Assembly: GCA_046733475.1 (NCBI GenBank)
Contig: JBKPPF010000039.1
Location: forward strand, 1-21,964
DNA length: 21,964 nt
Origin: DATEOR01 sp046733475
GTDB lineage: Bacteria > Actinomycetota > Thermoleophilia > Gaiellales > Gaiellaceae
Direction: 5' to 3'
In this document: in pieces, positions 21,342 to 21,964 of the stretch
How the letters are laid out: the number at the start of each line of letters is the position of its first letter
Numbering within the stretch: the stretch's first letter is position 1
Translations under genes and position numbers: made by a program
The notes under the pieces: generated by a model
The model's input: the letters and a program-made list of their open reading frames with translations, nothing else
Databases searched by the model: none
What the model was told of the DNA's origin: nothing

Positions 21342-21964
21342 GCGAGCTCGCGATAGACCGCTTCGTACCCTGCGTGCATCCGCTCGAGCCCGAAGCGGTC
21401 TCGGGCGAGATTCCGGCACTTGACACCGACCGCCCGCCGTTCCTCGGACGTCATGTTTTTGAAGCGGTCGATCTCGCGCGCAAGTGAGCGAGAGTCTCCG
21501 ACCGGCACGAGCGGGATGAAGTCGACCCCGGCGGCGATCTCCCGGTGAGGTGGGATGTCGGAGAGAACCACGGGACAGCCGCTTGCCATCGCCTCCATCA
21601 CGGCAACGGGAAGACCTTCACCACGTGAGGGGGAAATGAAGAGGTCCGCCTCGGCACACCGAACGAACACCTCGTCGCGTGGAATCAACCCGGTCAACTC
21701 CACGCGATCGTCGAGCTCGGACGCAAGTAGCTCGTGCCTGAGCCGGGGCTCCATGGTGCCAGCGCCGATGAAATGCAAGCGGATGGATCCGTCGTCCACC
21801 TGGCGAAACGCGGCGAGGAGCCCCAGCGGATCCTTCACCTGCTCGAGGCGGCCCACAGACACGATTTCGAACGCTCCGTTAGGAATGCCCGCAGCTGAAA
21901 CGGCCCGCCCGACGCGGTCCAGGTCGGCTGCGTTGGGTACGACGCGCCCTCGACCCCTGAGCAC
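21338..21964 (-). CDS. GT4-family glycosyltransferase, C-terminal part (runs off right edge)
   Basis: Only the C-terminal 208 residues are present, and the reading frame stays open to the window end, so the first residue here is internal. The fragment starts at the family's inter-domain 'VVPNAADLDRV' and continues with FEIVSVGRLEQVKDPLGLL, then ISPSRGEGLPVAVMEAMASG with the EX7E donor-binding motif, then VVLSDIPPHREI. Compared with full GT4 enzymes, roughly 170-190 N-terminal residues lie outside. It overlaps the kinase gene start by four bases, so the operon extends beyond the window. Confidence 0.92.
   Translation of the reverse strand: MLRGRGRVVPNAADLDRVGRAVSAAGIPNGAFEIVSVGRLEQVKDPLGLLAAFRQVDDGSIRLHFIGAGTMEPRLRHELLASELDDRVELTGLIPRDEVFVRCAEADLFISPSRGEGLPVAVMEAMASGCPVVLSDIPPHREIAAGVDFIPLVPVGDSRSLAREIDRFKNMTSEERRAVGVKCRNLARDRFGLERMHAGYEAVYRELA

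Overview
The window is GC-rich with strong G/C bias at third codon positions, and almost everything is read from the minus strand. Several family signatures (a DUF1996 secreted protein, a GGxGxD repeat protein, LamG, SdiA-regulated-like and metallophosphoesterase exoproteins, and many GTG/TTG starts) suggest a soil-type actinobacterium, most likely the Thermoleophilia (Solirubrobacterales/Gaiellales). That placement is an inference from gene content. I saw no tRNA, rRNA, CRISPR array, insertion sequence or phage gene.

Left edge (1-1690): the first 33 codons of a GNAT acetyltransferase run off the left end. Two small cytoplasmic genes of unknown role follow (292-432 and 497-853). A 522-base stretch then holds only short inverted repeats, and a possible short plus-strand gene (1376-1690) ends against the next gene.

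Exoprotein block (1674-9482): five minus-strand genes and one divergent plus-strand gene encode proteins with N-terminal export signals. They are an RTX-like repeat protein, a carbohydrate-binding/LamG protein, an Ig-FnIII-glycosidase-like protein, a DUF1996 protein closely followed upstream by a calcineurin-type phosphatase, and a beta-propeller protein. A small tail-anchored membrane protein closes the block.

Surface polysaccharide locus (9783-21964, continuing off the right edge): it encodes a Wzx-type flippase, a Wzy/WaaL-type polymerase or ligase, a Wzz/tyrosine-kinase-like chain-length protein, two GT4 glycosyltransferases (one cut by the window), two P-loop kinase-like proteins (one fused to a nucleotidyltransferase-like domain) and four sulfotransferases of about three different families. 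Most genes are tightly packed, with 4-base stop/start overlaps at 12992, 15167 and 21338, so they are probably co-transcribed. A good promoter (19019-19047) and a structured 5' leader sit in front of the Wzz gene and divide the locus into two transcription units. The simplest model is a Wzx/Wzy-dependent exopolysaccharide or capsule that is heavily sulfated.

The most interesting points are the sulfotransferase richness, a Wzz-kinase whose P-loop lsyine is missing and which has no tyrosine tail, a leader with a possible PPP-stalling peptide upstream of wzz, and an unassigned three-way-junction-like element upstream of the first sulfotransferase.
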